Origin: CAYUPI01 sp964446585
GTDB lineage: Bacteria > Verrucomicrobiota > Verrucomicrobiia > Limisphaerales > UBA8199
Assembly: GCA_964446585.1 (NCBI GenBank)
Contig: CAYUPI010000012.1
Span: 62,001 to 126,000, forward strand
DNA: 64,000 nt
Reading direction: 5' to 3'
The notes below the pieces were generated by a model, which ran no database searches, was not told the DNA's origin, and saw only the letters and a program-made list of their open reading frames with translations. This document shows, piece by piece, positions 15,659 to 26,700 of the stretch; within the stretch, counting starts at the first letter, position 1, and each line of letters opens with the position of its first letter. A program made the position numbers and the translations under genes.

Positions 15659-16164
15659 CTGCTTGCTGCCGCCATCAGACAGTTGTAGATGAAAACTTGC
15701 TCCGAATGCAACTGCATAGTCGATGTGGCGCGTTTTCCTGCGTGAGCGGTTGAGCGTAACTGCGAACTGGAGTCCACGCTCCGGCCCCGCGGTGGTAGTA
15801 ACGAGCTGCGGTCATCCAAGCCCCGAGGTGGAAAATTTCTTGCCACCGTGTAAAATGTTTTGCCACCATGATCCGCTCCGGCTTGCCGAGTTGAGGGCAT
15901 ATCCCGGCGAACCCGGGGGCGCCTTTCCGCAACCCACACCAGTCCGGTTCGCAGGGTCGGGTCGCCTCACAGTCGGTCCAGCTTCCAGCGGCGCAACGGC
16001 TTACCGTCGATGCACTGCGAACATCGCCGAACGATTCCGGAGAGCTCGCCCGGTTAAACATTCGACCACCTGTGCTTCTGCCCGCATTGCAAAATGCCAC
16101 GAGGTCCCGATGGTATGCCCCCTGCTACTTTTGAATTTCCACCGCTAACCAAAGGACTTTCACT
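15659..16164. other. Intergenic stretch with possible IS21-like end
   Basis: I see no credible gene here. The only structure is the tandem 20-base repeat at 15832-15871. The region may be the scar of a lost insertion sequence. Confidence 0.4.
15832..15871. repeat. Tandem 20-base repeat, possible IS21-family terminus
   Basis: AAAATTTCTTGCCACCGTGT is followed at once by AAAATGTTTTGCCACCATGA (16 of 20 bases equal). Multiple direct 20-base repeats near the ends are a known trait of IS21-type elements. No transposase is present nearby. Confidence 0.35.
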
Positions 16165-17001
16165 ATGATGATCCTATCGTGCGCTGCCGCCTGCGCGGCT
16201 TCAGGCAAGAAGAGAGTACTGCTGGTCGTCAAAACATGTGACCGAAAACTCTCGCTGGTTCTCAGGACAGTGTTTGGGAGGTCGGGTAAACTAGAGCATT
16301 GGACGCAGTTTGCCAAACTCACAGGGTTTCGCGCCACGAAACTGGCGCGGTTATTCGGGCTTTCGCTGCGCACCCTGGAGCGAAAATTTCGGCGCGAATT
16401 GCGACGAGGTCCGCAAGGGTGGCTCTACGAACGGCGGCTAATCGGGGTGAGGCTTATGCTCCTCGCGGGATACTCGGTAAGGGAGGTAGCCCGGAAGCTC
16501 GGTTTCAAACACGAAAGCCACTTGTGCCAGCAATTCAGGCGGGAATTCCAACAGACACCGCTGGAATTCGTCACTCACAGTCGCTGGCGTAAGGGCTCGT
16601 TTCCCAAACGCCGGAGCGCAGCCGTCCCCGGCCGCGGCCACTCGCGAACTGGGCGTTTCTCTCCGATTTCAACACAACCTCGCGAACAAAAATACCGGGC
16701 GGGCGCGGTTGACGCCAGCTCCGAACGCGCAAAACGAAAGCGGCCCGAGGTCCGGCGAATCCCCGCTGCATCGAAATTGGCACCTCCGAGGCGGCCCCTG
16801 GACGTTGGGCCTCTGACAGCCAGGGAGAAGGAGGTGCTTGGGCTCCAGGCCGAAGGGCTGTCGTACAAAATGATTGCCGACCAACTCCACATCAGCGAGC
16901 ACACCGTCAACAACGAGCTCTATTCAATCCGACAGAAATTGGGTGCGCACAACGCCATCGAGGCCATCAATGAGATCGCTGGCGCCAGCGGCCCTGGGTA
17001 A
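16165..17001 (+). CDS. Double-HTH regulator: AraC-type plus LuxR-type
   Basis: The 278-residue protein starts at ATG 16165 behind AAAGGA. Residues about 55-140 form an AraC/XylS-type pair of helix-turn-helices: LFGLSLRTLERKFRREL, then GYSVREVARKLGFKHESHLC and a closing FRREFQQTPLEF. A basic, disordered linker (about 145-210) leads to a LuxR/FixJ-type HTH at 215-275 (LTAREKEVLGLQAEGLSYKM, then ISEHTVNNELYSIRQKLG). No receiver, PAS or ligand-binding domain is present. Having two complete DNA-binding domains of different families in one chain is uncommon; it might bridge two sites. It stands upstream of the Rhs locus, and its targets are unknown. Confidence 0.8.
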   Translation: MMILSCAAACAASGKKRVLLVVKTCDRKLSLVLRTVFGRSGKLEHWTQFAKLTGFRATKLARLFGLSLRTLERKFRRELRRGPQGWLYERRLIGVRLMLLAGYSVREVARKLGFKHESHLCQQFRREFQQTPLEFVTHSRWRKGSFPKRRSAAVPGRGHSRTGRFSPISTQPREQKYRAGAVDASSERAKRKRPEVRRIPAASKLAPPRRPLDVGPLTAREKEVLGLQAEGLSYKMIADQLHISEHTVNNELYSIRQKLGAHNAIEAINEIAGASGPG

Positions 17002-17087
17002 TTGTTTCGCGCCTGATTCGCCCTTCCCCGCGTTAGTCCAGACCTCGCGTGCCCCGCACCCTCGGCGCACGGCCAACGAGGTCGCGT

Positions 17088-17145
17088 GTCGCTGCCGCAT
17101 AATCTTTGTCGCCGTCGCATAATCCACATAGGAATTTCTTCCTAT
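17088..17145. repeat. Short direct repeats and an inverted repeat
   Basis: Two copies of GTCGCYGYCGCATAATC stand side by side at about 17088-17124, followed by the hairpin ATAGGAA-TTTC-TTCCTAT (17128-17145). They lie 39 bases before the 17184 gene and could be a regulatory site for the Rhs locus. Confidence 0.4.
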
Positions 17146-17183
17146 TGTCCCTAAGACGGGGGAAGGCGTAAAACACTCACCGA

Positions 17184-17690
17184 ATGAAGAGCACTGCGAA
17201 ACTCACTGGCATGAACGGACACACGCTGCGCGGCGCTCTTGCCGAGGTAGCTTCGGTCGAGCCCCTCATCCCATTCCCGACGCGGGATGATACACCGCTT
17301 AGGAAAGACGCGCTCAAGCGGACCTACTTGGAATGCCTCGGCAAAGTCGGCACCAGGTCCGAGACGCTTCGACACGCAATGGTCAGCCTACTCAAGCTGC
17401 AAGTTCCTTGGCAGCAGCTTTTGCGCTGGGCAGACGCCGCGGGCCATCGAGGCCGGACCGTAACAAAGCTGCTCAGCCAGATCCTCCTGGATCTCGGCAT
17501 TAGGCGACGGCAGCCCGGCGCAGGTCCCAAACCGCCTCCGGAGGCATTTCTCATCGAGGCCGACGTCCGGCAGCGCTATGGCGAGCTTGCCCTCAAGTAC
17601 CTGCGTGCGGCCTGTCGCGTGGCAAAAGCCAGAGACGAAGGCGAAACATCAACGCCAAGACTGCTTAACCCGGCACGGGATAACTCTTAA
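17184..17690 (+). CDS. Hypothetical protein upstream of the Rhs pair
   Basis: This 168-residue, basic, soluble protein starts at ATG 17184. It is largely helical, with a central block LKLQVPWQQLLRWADAAGHR that could hold a helix-turn-helix, and a C-terminal YGELALKYLRAACRVAKARD helix. I do not recognise the family. Only 18 bases separate it from the secreted beta-helix gene, so it is probably in the same transcript as the first Rhs locus and may regulate it. Confidence 0.55.
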   Translation: MKSTAKLTGMNGHTLRGALAEVASVEPLIPFPTRDDTPLRKDALKRTYLECLGKVGTRSETLRHAMVSLLKLQVPWQQLLRWADAAGHRGRTVTKLLSQILLDLGIRRRQPGAGPKPPPEAFLIEADVRQRYGELALKYLRAACRVAKARDEGETSTPRLLNPARDNS

Positions 17691-17708
17691 CCCGATACAG
17701 GATAAAAC

Positions 17709-20693
17709 ATGAACATGAAAGCCAACCTTTCCGCTTTTTTCGTCTGTGCGGCCACTGTCGCGCAGTTTCAATCACACGCGCAAGACTCAACCGCCCCCGC
17801 CCCGCCCACAGCCCTCGACACCGGCTCCGCCTCCACCGCCGCCGATGCCTACGCTGCCGTGGAGCGCGGCCCTCACCATGCGGTCTGGCAACGCCTGACT
17901 GTTGATGCTCAAGGCGTCACGAATACCCATTCTTATACCGAACTGGCCACCGGCCTCAATTTCTGGAACCCGGCCCTCAGCCGGTGGGAAGAAACCAAGG
18001 AACTCTTTCAAATTACCGACAAAGGCTACGCGATTGCCACCAATGGCCAGCACAAGCTGGTTGTGACACCAGACATCGCCGCTCCGGGTGGCGCCATTGA
18101 CTTCCTGGGCCAGGATTCCCAGCGCCTTGTCAGCAGCCCGATGGGTTTGGCATTCCGGGATACCGACAGCGGCAAGACCGTTCTTATAGCCGGAGTCACG
18201 AACTGCATCGGGGAAATGCCAGAGCCGAACGTTATCGTGTTTCCGAAGGCGTTCGACACCCTCAAGGCTGCTATATCATACACCTATCGGCGCGCTGGCA
18301 TCGAGCAGGACGTCATTCTATATCAGCAGCTTCCGTCCCCTGCGGATTACGGTTTTGACCCGCAGACGACCGCTTGCGAGATCTGGACGGAATTTCTCGG
18401 CGCACCTCAGCCCGCCGTGAGCGCCGTTGATGCGTCTGGGGACCAAGCTTTGGATTTCGGCCAGACCCGCATGGGTCACGGCGTCGCCTACCTGCTCAAT
18501 GCCAGCGAGCTGGAGCCGGTGCCATTGCAGAAGACCTGGGCCGTCATCGATGGGCGTCAGTTCCTGGTCGAAAGCGTCCCGTACCGCACCCTGGAACCGC
18601 TATTGGCCAAGCTCCAGGCCAGCGTCCCAGCGCCAAGCAACGGCCGAGCGGCCAGCGTCAGCTTCTCTGACCGAAAAGGCTTCGTTGAGCTCGCCCTTAG
18701 AACTAGCCCCAAGCTGACGCAGGGAGCACAGATGGCCAGCATTCGCCCTGGGCGCCTGCCGCATGAGGTCGGTCTCTGCCTCGATTATCAAACTCTAAAT
18801 ACAAGCCAGACGAATTACACGTTCGCTGCAGATACAACCTATTACATCACATCAGGTGTGAACTTGGCAGGCACTAATAATGTCATAGAGGGCGGCGCCG
18901 TCATCAAGTTCACAAATAGCACTGCAGCCAAGCTTTCCTTCACGCAAGGCGGCATGATTTGTAACACGGCTCCATACAGGATGGCCATATTCACTTCACA
19001 AGACGACAATTCAGTAGGCGCAAGTATCTCTGGCTCGACAGGTTCTCCAACGAACTACCCGGGCGCGACCTACCTGAACACCCCCGGAACGGCACTGAAA
19101 CACCTCCGTTTTTGCTACGCGGGCACGGCCGTGTACGACGGGACCTACGCAAATTCGGTTTGGCATTGTCAATTCATTAACTGCTCTATGGGCATCCATC
19201 GGGACAGCGCCGACGTCGTGCTCAAGAACGTCCTGTTTAGCGGGTGTTCGACCTGCGTAGAAACTGACTACGACATCTTTGGCGAGCATTTAACCGTTGA
19301 TGCCTGCTCCGTCTTTGCGCACCATCACGCTGATGACGGCTGGATAACTAACAGCATCTTCACCGCGTCATCCGTCGGCCCGGTCACGCTCTACTACAGT
19401 CTCCAACAGTCCAGTAGCAGCGGGATCTATCAGACCGCAGGAGCAGGTAGCTATTATCTCTGTGACGGTAGCACCAACCGGGACATCGGAACGACGAATA
19501 TTGATCCGAATCTCCTCTTGGACCTGCGGCAAAAGACAACCTATCCGCCGCCGGTGCTGTCTAGCACGATCACGACCGATACCACGCTTAGCCCTCAGGC
19601 GCAGCGCGATACAGATGTCCCAGACCTTGGGTACCATTACGACCCTATCGATTACATCCCGAGTATCGTGACAGTCACCAATTGTACCTTGACGCTTGCT
19701 CCGGGCACAGCACTGGCCTGCTACAACCAGGCCGGATTCTGGCTCCGGGAGGGCAGTTCCGTAATTTCCAAAGGAACACCGCTGGCGCCCATTTGGTCAA
19801 CGCGCTACCAGGCCGTGCAGGAGCAACCGGTTTCGCTGGGCCTTTATGATCCGGCGCAGGGTTTTTGCTTGGACCCGTACCACACTGGCACGCCAGCGCC
19901 CGCTGGAGTGTTTCGTTTCACCCGGTTTAGCTGTCCGGCAAATGGGGGCATTCATTTCTACGATAGCAGTTGGGGATTCGGCAGCTTGCAGTTGCAGGAC
20001 TCGGAGCTTTGGGGCGGAGCCAACAAATTTGACGGCGCCGCGAACACGGTCGCTGTCCTGGACAATAACCTCTTTCACCGAGGCAGCTTTTATCTGTTCG
20101 ATAGCGCGACAAATGCGCTCGCCATTTCGAACAATCTCCTTCGCTTCGTGACAGGCATAGTTGTGAGACAGCTCAGCACTTCCTCGTGGGCAATCTACAA
20201 CAACGAATTCGACTCCTGCACCTTCTCGTTGACGTTAGCCCTGACCTCCAGCGGCAACAATGCCTATTGGACTTGCAACAAGCAGCTTAACCCTACCAAC
20301 GCCAGCGACATCACGCTGACTAACGCGATCGCTTATCAGGCTGGCCCGTTGGGGACCTTCTATCAACTCACCAACAGCCCTCTGATCAATATGGGAAGCT
20401 GCACTGCGGATCTTACGGGCCTGTATCATTACACGGTAACGACTAACCTCGTGAGCGGATTCGAAATTAAGGAGACCAACAGTATTGTGGATATCGGATA
20501 CCACTACGTTGCCACCGATTCCAATGGAATCCCAATCGACACAGATGGAGACGGGGTTCCGGACTGCCTGGAGGACCTGACAGGCAATGGAGTTTACGAT
20601 TCCTCCGCCGGCGAAACCGATTGGCAGAGCTATAACTCGCTCAATGGACTCACCGGCGCAACGGGTCTCCTAATTTACACCCCGCTTAAATGA
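17709..20693 (+). CDS. Secreted right-handed beta-helix protein (Rhs partner)
   Basis: The 994-residue protein starts at ATG 17709 behind AGGATAAAAC and has a signal peptide of about 24 residues ending QFQSHA. Residues 50-360 form a beta-rich domain with TNTHSYTELATGLNFWNP. From about 360 on the sequence is rich in Asn, Thr and Ser with repeated short strands (NVIEGGAVIKF, NSVWHCQFINC), as in parallel beta-helices. The C-terminus carries a calcium-type DTDGDGVPDCLED loop. It is followed after 37 bases by the Rhs gene, an arrangement I associate with Verrucomicrobiota, where the two may form one surface structure. Enzymatic activity is not indicated. Confidence 0.68.
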   Translation: MNMKANLSAFFVCAATVAQFQSHAQDSTAPAPPTALDTGSASTAADAYAAVERGPHHAVWQRLTVDAQGVTNTHSYTELATGLNFWNPALSRWEETKELFQITDKGYAIATNGQHKLVVTPDIAAPGGAIDFLGQDSQRLVSSPMGLAFRDTDSGKTVLIAGVTNCIGEMPEPNVIVFPKAFDTLKAAISYTYRRAGIEQDVILYQQLPSPADYGFDPQTTACEIWTEFLGAPQPAVSAVDASGDQALDFGQTRMGHGVAYLLNASELEPVPLQKTWAVIDGRQFLVESVPYRTLEPLLAKLQASVPAPSNGRAASVSFSDRKGFVELALRTSPKLTQGAQMASIRPGRLPHEVGLCLDYQTLNTSQTNYTFAADTTYYITSGVNLAGTNNVIEGGAVIKFTNSTAAKLSFTQGGMICNTAPYRMAIFTSQDDNSVGASISGSTGSPTNYPGATYLNTPGTALKHLRFCYAGTAVYDGTYANSVWHCQFINCSMGIHRDSADVVLKNVLFSGCSTCVETDYDIFGEHLTVDACSVFAHHHADDGWITNSIFTASSVGPVTLYYSLQQSSSSGIYQTAGAGSYYLCDGSTNRDIGTTNIDPNLLLDLRQKTTYPPPVLSSTITTDTTLSPQAQRDTDVPDLGYHYDPIDYIPSIVTVTNCTLTLAPGTALACYNQAGFWLREGSSVISKGTPLAPIWSTRYQAVQEQPVSLGLYDPAQGFCLDPYHTGTPAPAGVFRFTRFSCPANGGIHFYDSSWGFGSLQLQDSELWGGANKFDGAANTVAVLDNNLFHRGSFYLFDSATNALAISNNLLRFVTGIVVRQLSTSSWAIYNNEFDSCTFSLTLALTSSGNNAYWTCNKQLNPTNASDITLTNAIAYQAGPLGTFYQLTNSPLINMGSCTADLTGLYHYTVTTNLVSGFEIKETNSIVDIGYHYVATDSNGIPIDTDGDGVPDCLEDLTGNGVYDSSAGETDWQSYNSLNGLTGATGLLIYTPLK

Positions 20694-20730
20694 GCATTAC
20701 CCAAATCGAACCTCAACTTCAAGAATAATC

Positions 20731-23700
20731 ATGAAAGCCTCAATCTTAACGTCGTCAAGCATGGCGATTCTCTTCCTGGCAGCCTCGACTGCTCCAGCAC
20801 CAGCCGCATTGATGACAGGCGGCGAGGCCGTGTCCGCGGTATCAGCAATTACCGAGCCTGGCAGAGGACGGCACCAGATGCAACGAACGGAGCCGTGGCG
20901 GAAGTGGGCAAAGAATCCGCTCACCGTTCGCCTTTCTGTCCAGCCGACTAACGTGTATGCCCTGACCAACACGACGCTGGAAATCAGCTTGGCCGGAGTT
21001 CATTCCACAGTCAATGGGCGCAGCTGCACCGATGTGACCAACGGCCCCTCCTTCGCCGTGGACTTGAATCCCAGGCGAGAGTACCTGCTCACGCTTGTGG
21101 CCACAAATCTGCAATCCATGGAGCTTGACCTGCAGGTCCGGCCAAACTGGCAGCCCCTCTCAACCTCTTTCGGCAGGAACATGTCTGACAGAGAAGAGGC
21201 CCCTAAGGATTACACGCTTTGGGTGGACCGCTCCCTTGGAGCAACAGTCAGCGGCGCACAAATCACCGACTCGACCAACTGCTCCTATTTCAGCAATGTT
21301 TGGCGAATCGAAATCAGGGATGAAAAGCTCTTTCACTGGTACGCTGATGACAAGAGCGACGATCCGCAACCTGCTCCTGGTGACGGCAGCTTCATCCAGA
21401 TGGGGCCCGCCAAGAGCCTTAGCACAAACCAAATCGCCCTCGACTGGAGCGTCGGCCTCGGCCGTCTGTTTGATGGGGCGGCCGCCGGCCGACTGCGCAT
21501 CCGGGAAAGTGGTCTTTCGCGCAAGATCTACACCCCGACCAACATCTACTTCACCGCCAGTTCAACCAACGTCCGCAGCCAGGTCGAATTGGTGACCTCC
21601 TCAGCCGACGGAGTCCTCCGGCAGGTTAAGGCTTACCAGACCTTCGTCGATTTCGTCGCGACAAACGACCAAACGACCTTGAACTTTTACCTCGTCAGCC
21701 AGGTGGCCACAAACAAAGATGAGAATGGCATTTACACAAATGTCACAGGCTCTCCTTTCGTGGCCTGGCTGATTCAAAATCCCGAACCATCCACCACCAA
21801 TAAACTGAACATCATCGAAACGCGGAACGGCGTCTCCACTACCAACTCCTTGGTGTTCGATCCTTCGAGCGGCGCCTGGACGCTCAATTATGGCTCTGGG
21901 GCCGAACAGCGTACCGAAACCAGGACCATTTCGTTCACCACCAGCCCGGGCACGAACCGAATCGAAACGCTGAGCATCAAGTACGCCTCATCAAATTCTC
22001 CGGCCTACAAATGCATCGAAACCTACCGGTTGTACACCTGGGGATGGGACCTGTTGCAAACGCAGCTTGATCCCGACAACAGCAATCTCACGACAACTTT
22101 CAGCTTTTACGGCGACACCAACGATCCCATCACCTTCAGCCAGCTAAAGTCAATCACCTATCCGGACGGCTATTGGGAGGCCCGTCGTTACAACCACGAC
22201 GATCTCAATTTTCTCGGAGCTCTTCAATATGTTCTTCATCCCTGGAAAAGCCTGCCCTCTAGTAATCCCGATGATGCGACCACGAGCAATTCAGATGTCG
22301 AGAAGTACGTTTTCAATGCAAGTACACGCCGCCTCATGTGGATAGCGCACTATTACGGCGGGTTGGATGATATCAACCAGTACAGATGGGACTGGGAGCA
22401 GTTCTCTGATGATGCCACCTTCGGGCGCAGTTCCGAGTTTCGAGAATCCTTGATCAATGGCCACAGCCTCGGCACTGCTACACTCGCGGCGAGTGATGGG
22501 CGCGAGAACGGACTCGCCGGCCATGCGCTCCACCAGATCGGCTCGACCGTTACGAACCTTGCTATGTACTATCACGGCGGAACCTACAATGCCGCTGCGC
22601 GGACCTTTACCACAAACTCAACGACGGTCCCAGACGGGCCTGATTGGCGCCAGTCGGTGCTTTACTACGGCTACCCCGAGCATCTGGAGGCCAGCGAGGA
22701 CGACCTCGTCGCCGTCTCCTCGGCGGAAGGTCAGCCTCTCTATGACGCATCAGGCTATCAACAAATAGATCTTGAAACTAACCGCTCCTTCAAGGAAGTG
22801 CGTATTTTCCAGGCGGGATCCTTGGTGCAACGCGAACTCTCGGTCTTCACCGGCACCGACAGCAACGGAGAGCCGCAATTTGATCTCTTTCAGCTTTACA
22901 CTTATCTAAATGATTCCCTTGGCCACGCCACCAATATCGTTTTGTATGACGCCGCCAACTCTTCCACAACACGAACCATTTACCAGGCTGATTACAAGGG
23001 CTCAGCTTCCTACGACGGGGAGCTGGTCTTGTGGGAAACCGATGAGAACGGCATTCGGACAGAATACGCTTATGACTCCTTGAAGCGCAAGACAAGCTCG
23101 GTGAGAAAAGGCGTCTCGGCAGCAGGCGGGTTCCCCGCCCAGGCTGATATTGCGACGACGAACCGCTACGATCCAACAGGGAAAATCATCGAGATGTCGG
23201 TGATGAGCGGCGGTCAGACGCTCACTAACAAGTCCACCTTCGATATTGCCGGCCGCCTAATCACCAGCACAGACGAGAAAGGACTTACCAGCTCAAATTA
23301 TTACGAGCTTGGAGGCAGAAAAGTCACGCTGACGTTGCCTAGCGGCGCAACAGACATCAAGGAAAACTACCTGGATCGCCGGCTTTACAGCAGAACCGGC
23401 ACAGGCGTTGTCCAGGAAACCCATGATTATTACCCGGCGGCCACTGATCCCGGCGACCACACGGAGCATATTACCGTGCAGGAAAAAATTAGTTACGGCA
23501 GTACTGGTACGCGCTGGAAGAAGATCGGAACCGACTGGTACGGGATAAGAGCCAGATCCGAGTCACCGGATTTCGGCCTCACAAATTCGATCGTTGAACA
23601 CAACGAGTTCTTCACGAGTCAGGGCCAGCCCTCTTACATATACAAATCTGCCCAACCGACTCACCTTCAGACCATCGAATTCGACTTTGACGGCACCGTC

Positions 23701-26700
23701 GGCAAGAACTGCACTGGCGATTCAATTTTCGGAACGGCCCTCGAAACGACGAGCCGAATCACGCGCACGCTCAGAAACTTCGTGAAAGAAGGATCGGCTT
23801 GGTTCAAGGTCCAAACCAATTACATCTACCTGATCGACAACGACGCCACCCCGACCATGACCAGCATCTCCAAAGAGCGCCTGAGCGGCTTTTCTTCGGG
23901 AACTATCATGTCCGAGGTGACCACCTGGGATGCCGACACGAATGCAACCGTCGTCACAGCTTATGTCGATCGTACAAACAAGAAAGTGACACAGGTCACC
24001 GACCCCGCTCAATCGACGTTGAACGGAACGAACATCACCATCAACGGTCTCTTGCAATGGGAAAGCACTCCGACGGTCTCTTCACCCACCAAGCATTTTT
24101 ACGACGGCTTGGGCCGCGAAAACAGCACCGCCAGCCCGGTTGGGTTCACCGCCTCTCAGGCCTACGATCAGTTCGGCCAAGTCACCAACAAGAAGGATCT
24201 CACCGGCATGTCCGTTGCCTACGAATACTATCCAAACGGCGTCACCGGCGCCGGCCAGCTCAAGTCCGAGACCCGCCCTAACGGCAAGAAAACCTACACA
24301 AGCTACACGGCGCGGGGCGAGGCGTACCGCACCTGGGGCGACGTTCCTTATCCACAAGAGCGGGTTTACAACGAGTACGGCGATCTTACTGAATTGCACA
24401 CCTTTCGCGGCGGCTCGGGCTGGAGCGGCTCAACCTGGCCTGCCAGCCCCGGAACCGCCGACAAAACGACCTGGAATTACCAGGCCGAAAGCGGGCTGCT
24501 CCTTTCGAAAACCGACGATGCCGGACGCAGCGTTAGCTACACATATACCAACGGCCTGCTCGCAACTCGCACTTGGGCGCGCGGCGTCGTCACCACCAAC
24601 AGTTACAATGACTTCGCCGATCTTATCGCGCTGACGTACAGCGATTCCACGCCCACGGTGAACTTTACGAATTACAACCGGGCTGGCCTCCCCCTCCAAA
24701 TTCTCGACGGCACCGGCACCAACAATCTCACTTACGATCATGCCAATCGGTTGAGATCAACCACCGGCGACCTCGGAATCTATAACGGCGTCACCGTCAG
24801 TAACCACTTCAATGGGACTTACGGCCGTGATCAGATCAAAATCACTGGGCTGTCTTCCACGATCCAACAGGATTACGGCTACGACACTTACGGCCGACTC
24901 GGCGGCGTCTCTAACGGGGTTTATTCCGCCAGTTACAGTTATAAACCGAACTCCGACCTCCTGAGCGTCACCACCTGCAAGAGCAACAGCACGACCGTGC
25001 TCACCACCTCCCGGACCTGGGAGTTCGGCGTTCGCCTGCAAAACATCGTCAATACCGTCAACCAAAGCACCGTCGTTTCTTCGCACACCTACAATTACGA
25101 CGCGCTCAATCGCCGGACTCAGGCTACCCTCGAGGACGGCTCAATCTGGAAATATGACTACAATGATCGCGACGAGCTGATCTTGGCGAGACGATTCTGG
25201 CCGGATTGGACACCGACCGCCGGCCAACAGTTCGCCTATGCGTTTGACAACATCGGCAACCGCACCTCGACGCTTGAGGGCGGCGACAGCGTAGGGCAGA
25301 GCCTCCGCCTTGCGAATTACACCGCGAACGATCTGAACCAATGCACAAGCCGCTCGGTGCCGAACAAGGCTGACATCATTGGCGCGGCGTACGCCACGGC
25401 GGCAGTGACCGTCAACAACAACGCCACATACCGTAAAGGGGAGTATTACCAGTGCGCTCTTGCTGCCAACAATGACAGCGGCCCCTCTTGGCTGTCCGTA
25501 ACTAACCTTGCCAGCCTCAGCGGCTCGACGAACACCATCACCGGCAACCTGCTCATCGCGCCCACCAACCAGCTATTTTCCTACGACGCGGACGGAAATC
25601 TCACGAACGACTCAGTCTGGGTTTATCTCTGGGACGGAGAGAACCGGCTCATCCAGATGAGCAACCTCACGGCAGTAGCTACGGCCGCCCGAAAAAAGCT
25701 CGATTTCTCGTACGACTGGATGGGGCGCCGCACCGAAAAAATTGTCTCCACAAACAGCGGATCAGCGTGGGGCGCGGCCAGCACAAATCGCTTTGTTTAT
25801 GACGGCTGGAATCTGCTAGGGGTTTTCGGCCCGGGATTCTCCGCCCTTCAGTCGTTCACGTGGGGTCAGGACCTCAGCGGGACACTGGATCAGGCCGGCG
25901 GCATCGGCGGTCTTACCCTTGCGACGTTCTATCCCGGGACCGTCACGAACTGCTTCATCACCTACGATGGAAACGGTAACGTGCTTGCTCTGATCAACGG
26001 CGTATCCGGTCAAACGGAGGCGCGCTATGAGCACGATCCTTTCGGCCAGACAATCCGGGCGACGGGTAATCTGGCGCTCAAAAACCCCTTCCGCTTCTCC
26101 ACAAAGTTTGCAGACGACGAAAACGGCCTCATTTATTACGGGTACCGGTACGCTAGTCCTAGCTCGGGCAGATGGATTTCCAGGGACCGGTCCGAAGAGG
26201 TATCGGGAGCCAATCTATTCAATTTCTGCCGAAACAATCCGGTGAACAGCCTTGATACAGACGGGAGATTTGGGGAGAGCTTGGCTTCCCTTTTTGCGCT
26301 TGCCGAGCAGAACACCGCGGGGATTACTGGGCAACTTGAAGCCCTTGCCAGACAACTCAAATTGAAAGAAATCCTCGCCGCTGAGAAGGCAGCTGCAAAT
26401 AGGGCACTGCGAAATGTCTTGCCAGCGCTTTCAACGGGTGCAACGCTAGCCGGCGAAGCATTGAAAACAGTCGCAGTTTCAGCAGTAGATCTTTTGGGGA
26501 ACGTTCTGCTGAACCCAGGCGAGCACTGGAATCTGGACGTTCAAGCGGAACTGATGGGGATTGAGTTCTCGGCATATAAGTTCATGGGAAACACCCAGCG
26601 CATAATCGAGCACCGCTTGAATATGTCCACGCTCACCTCTTCCTTGATTGGCATCGGAGTAGGCGCCAACGCCTCTCTAATAAATTACCTCGGCGGGAAC

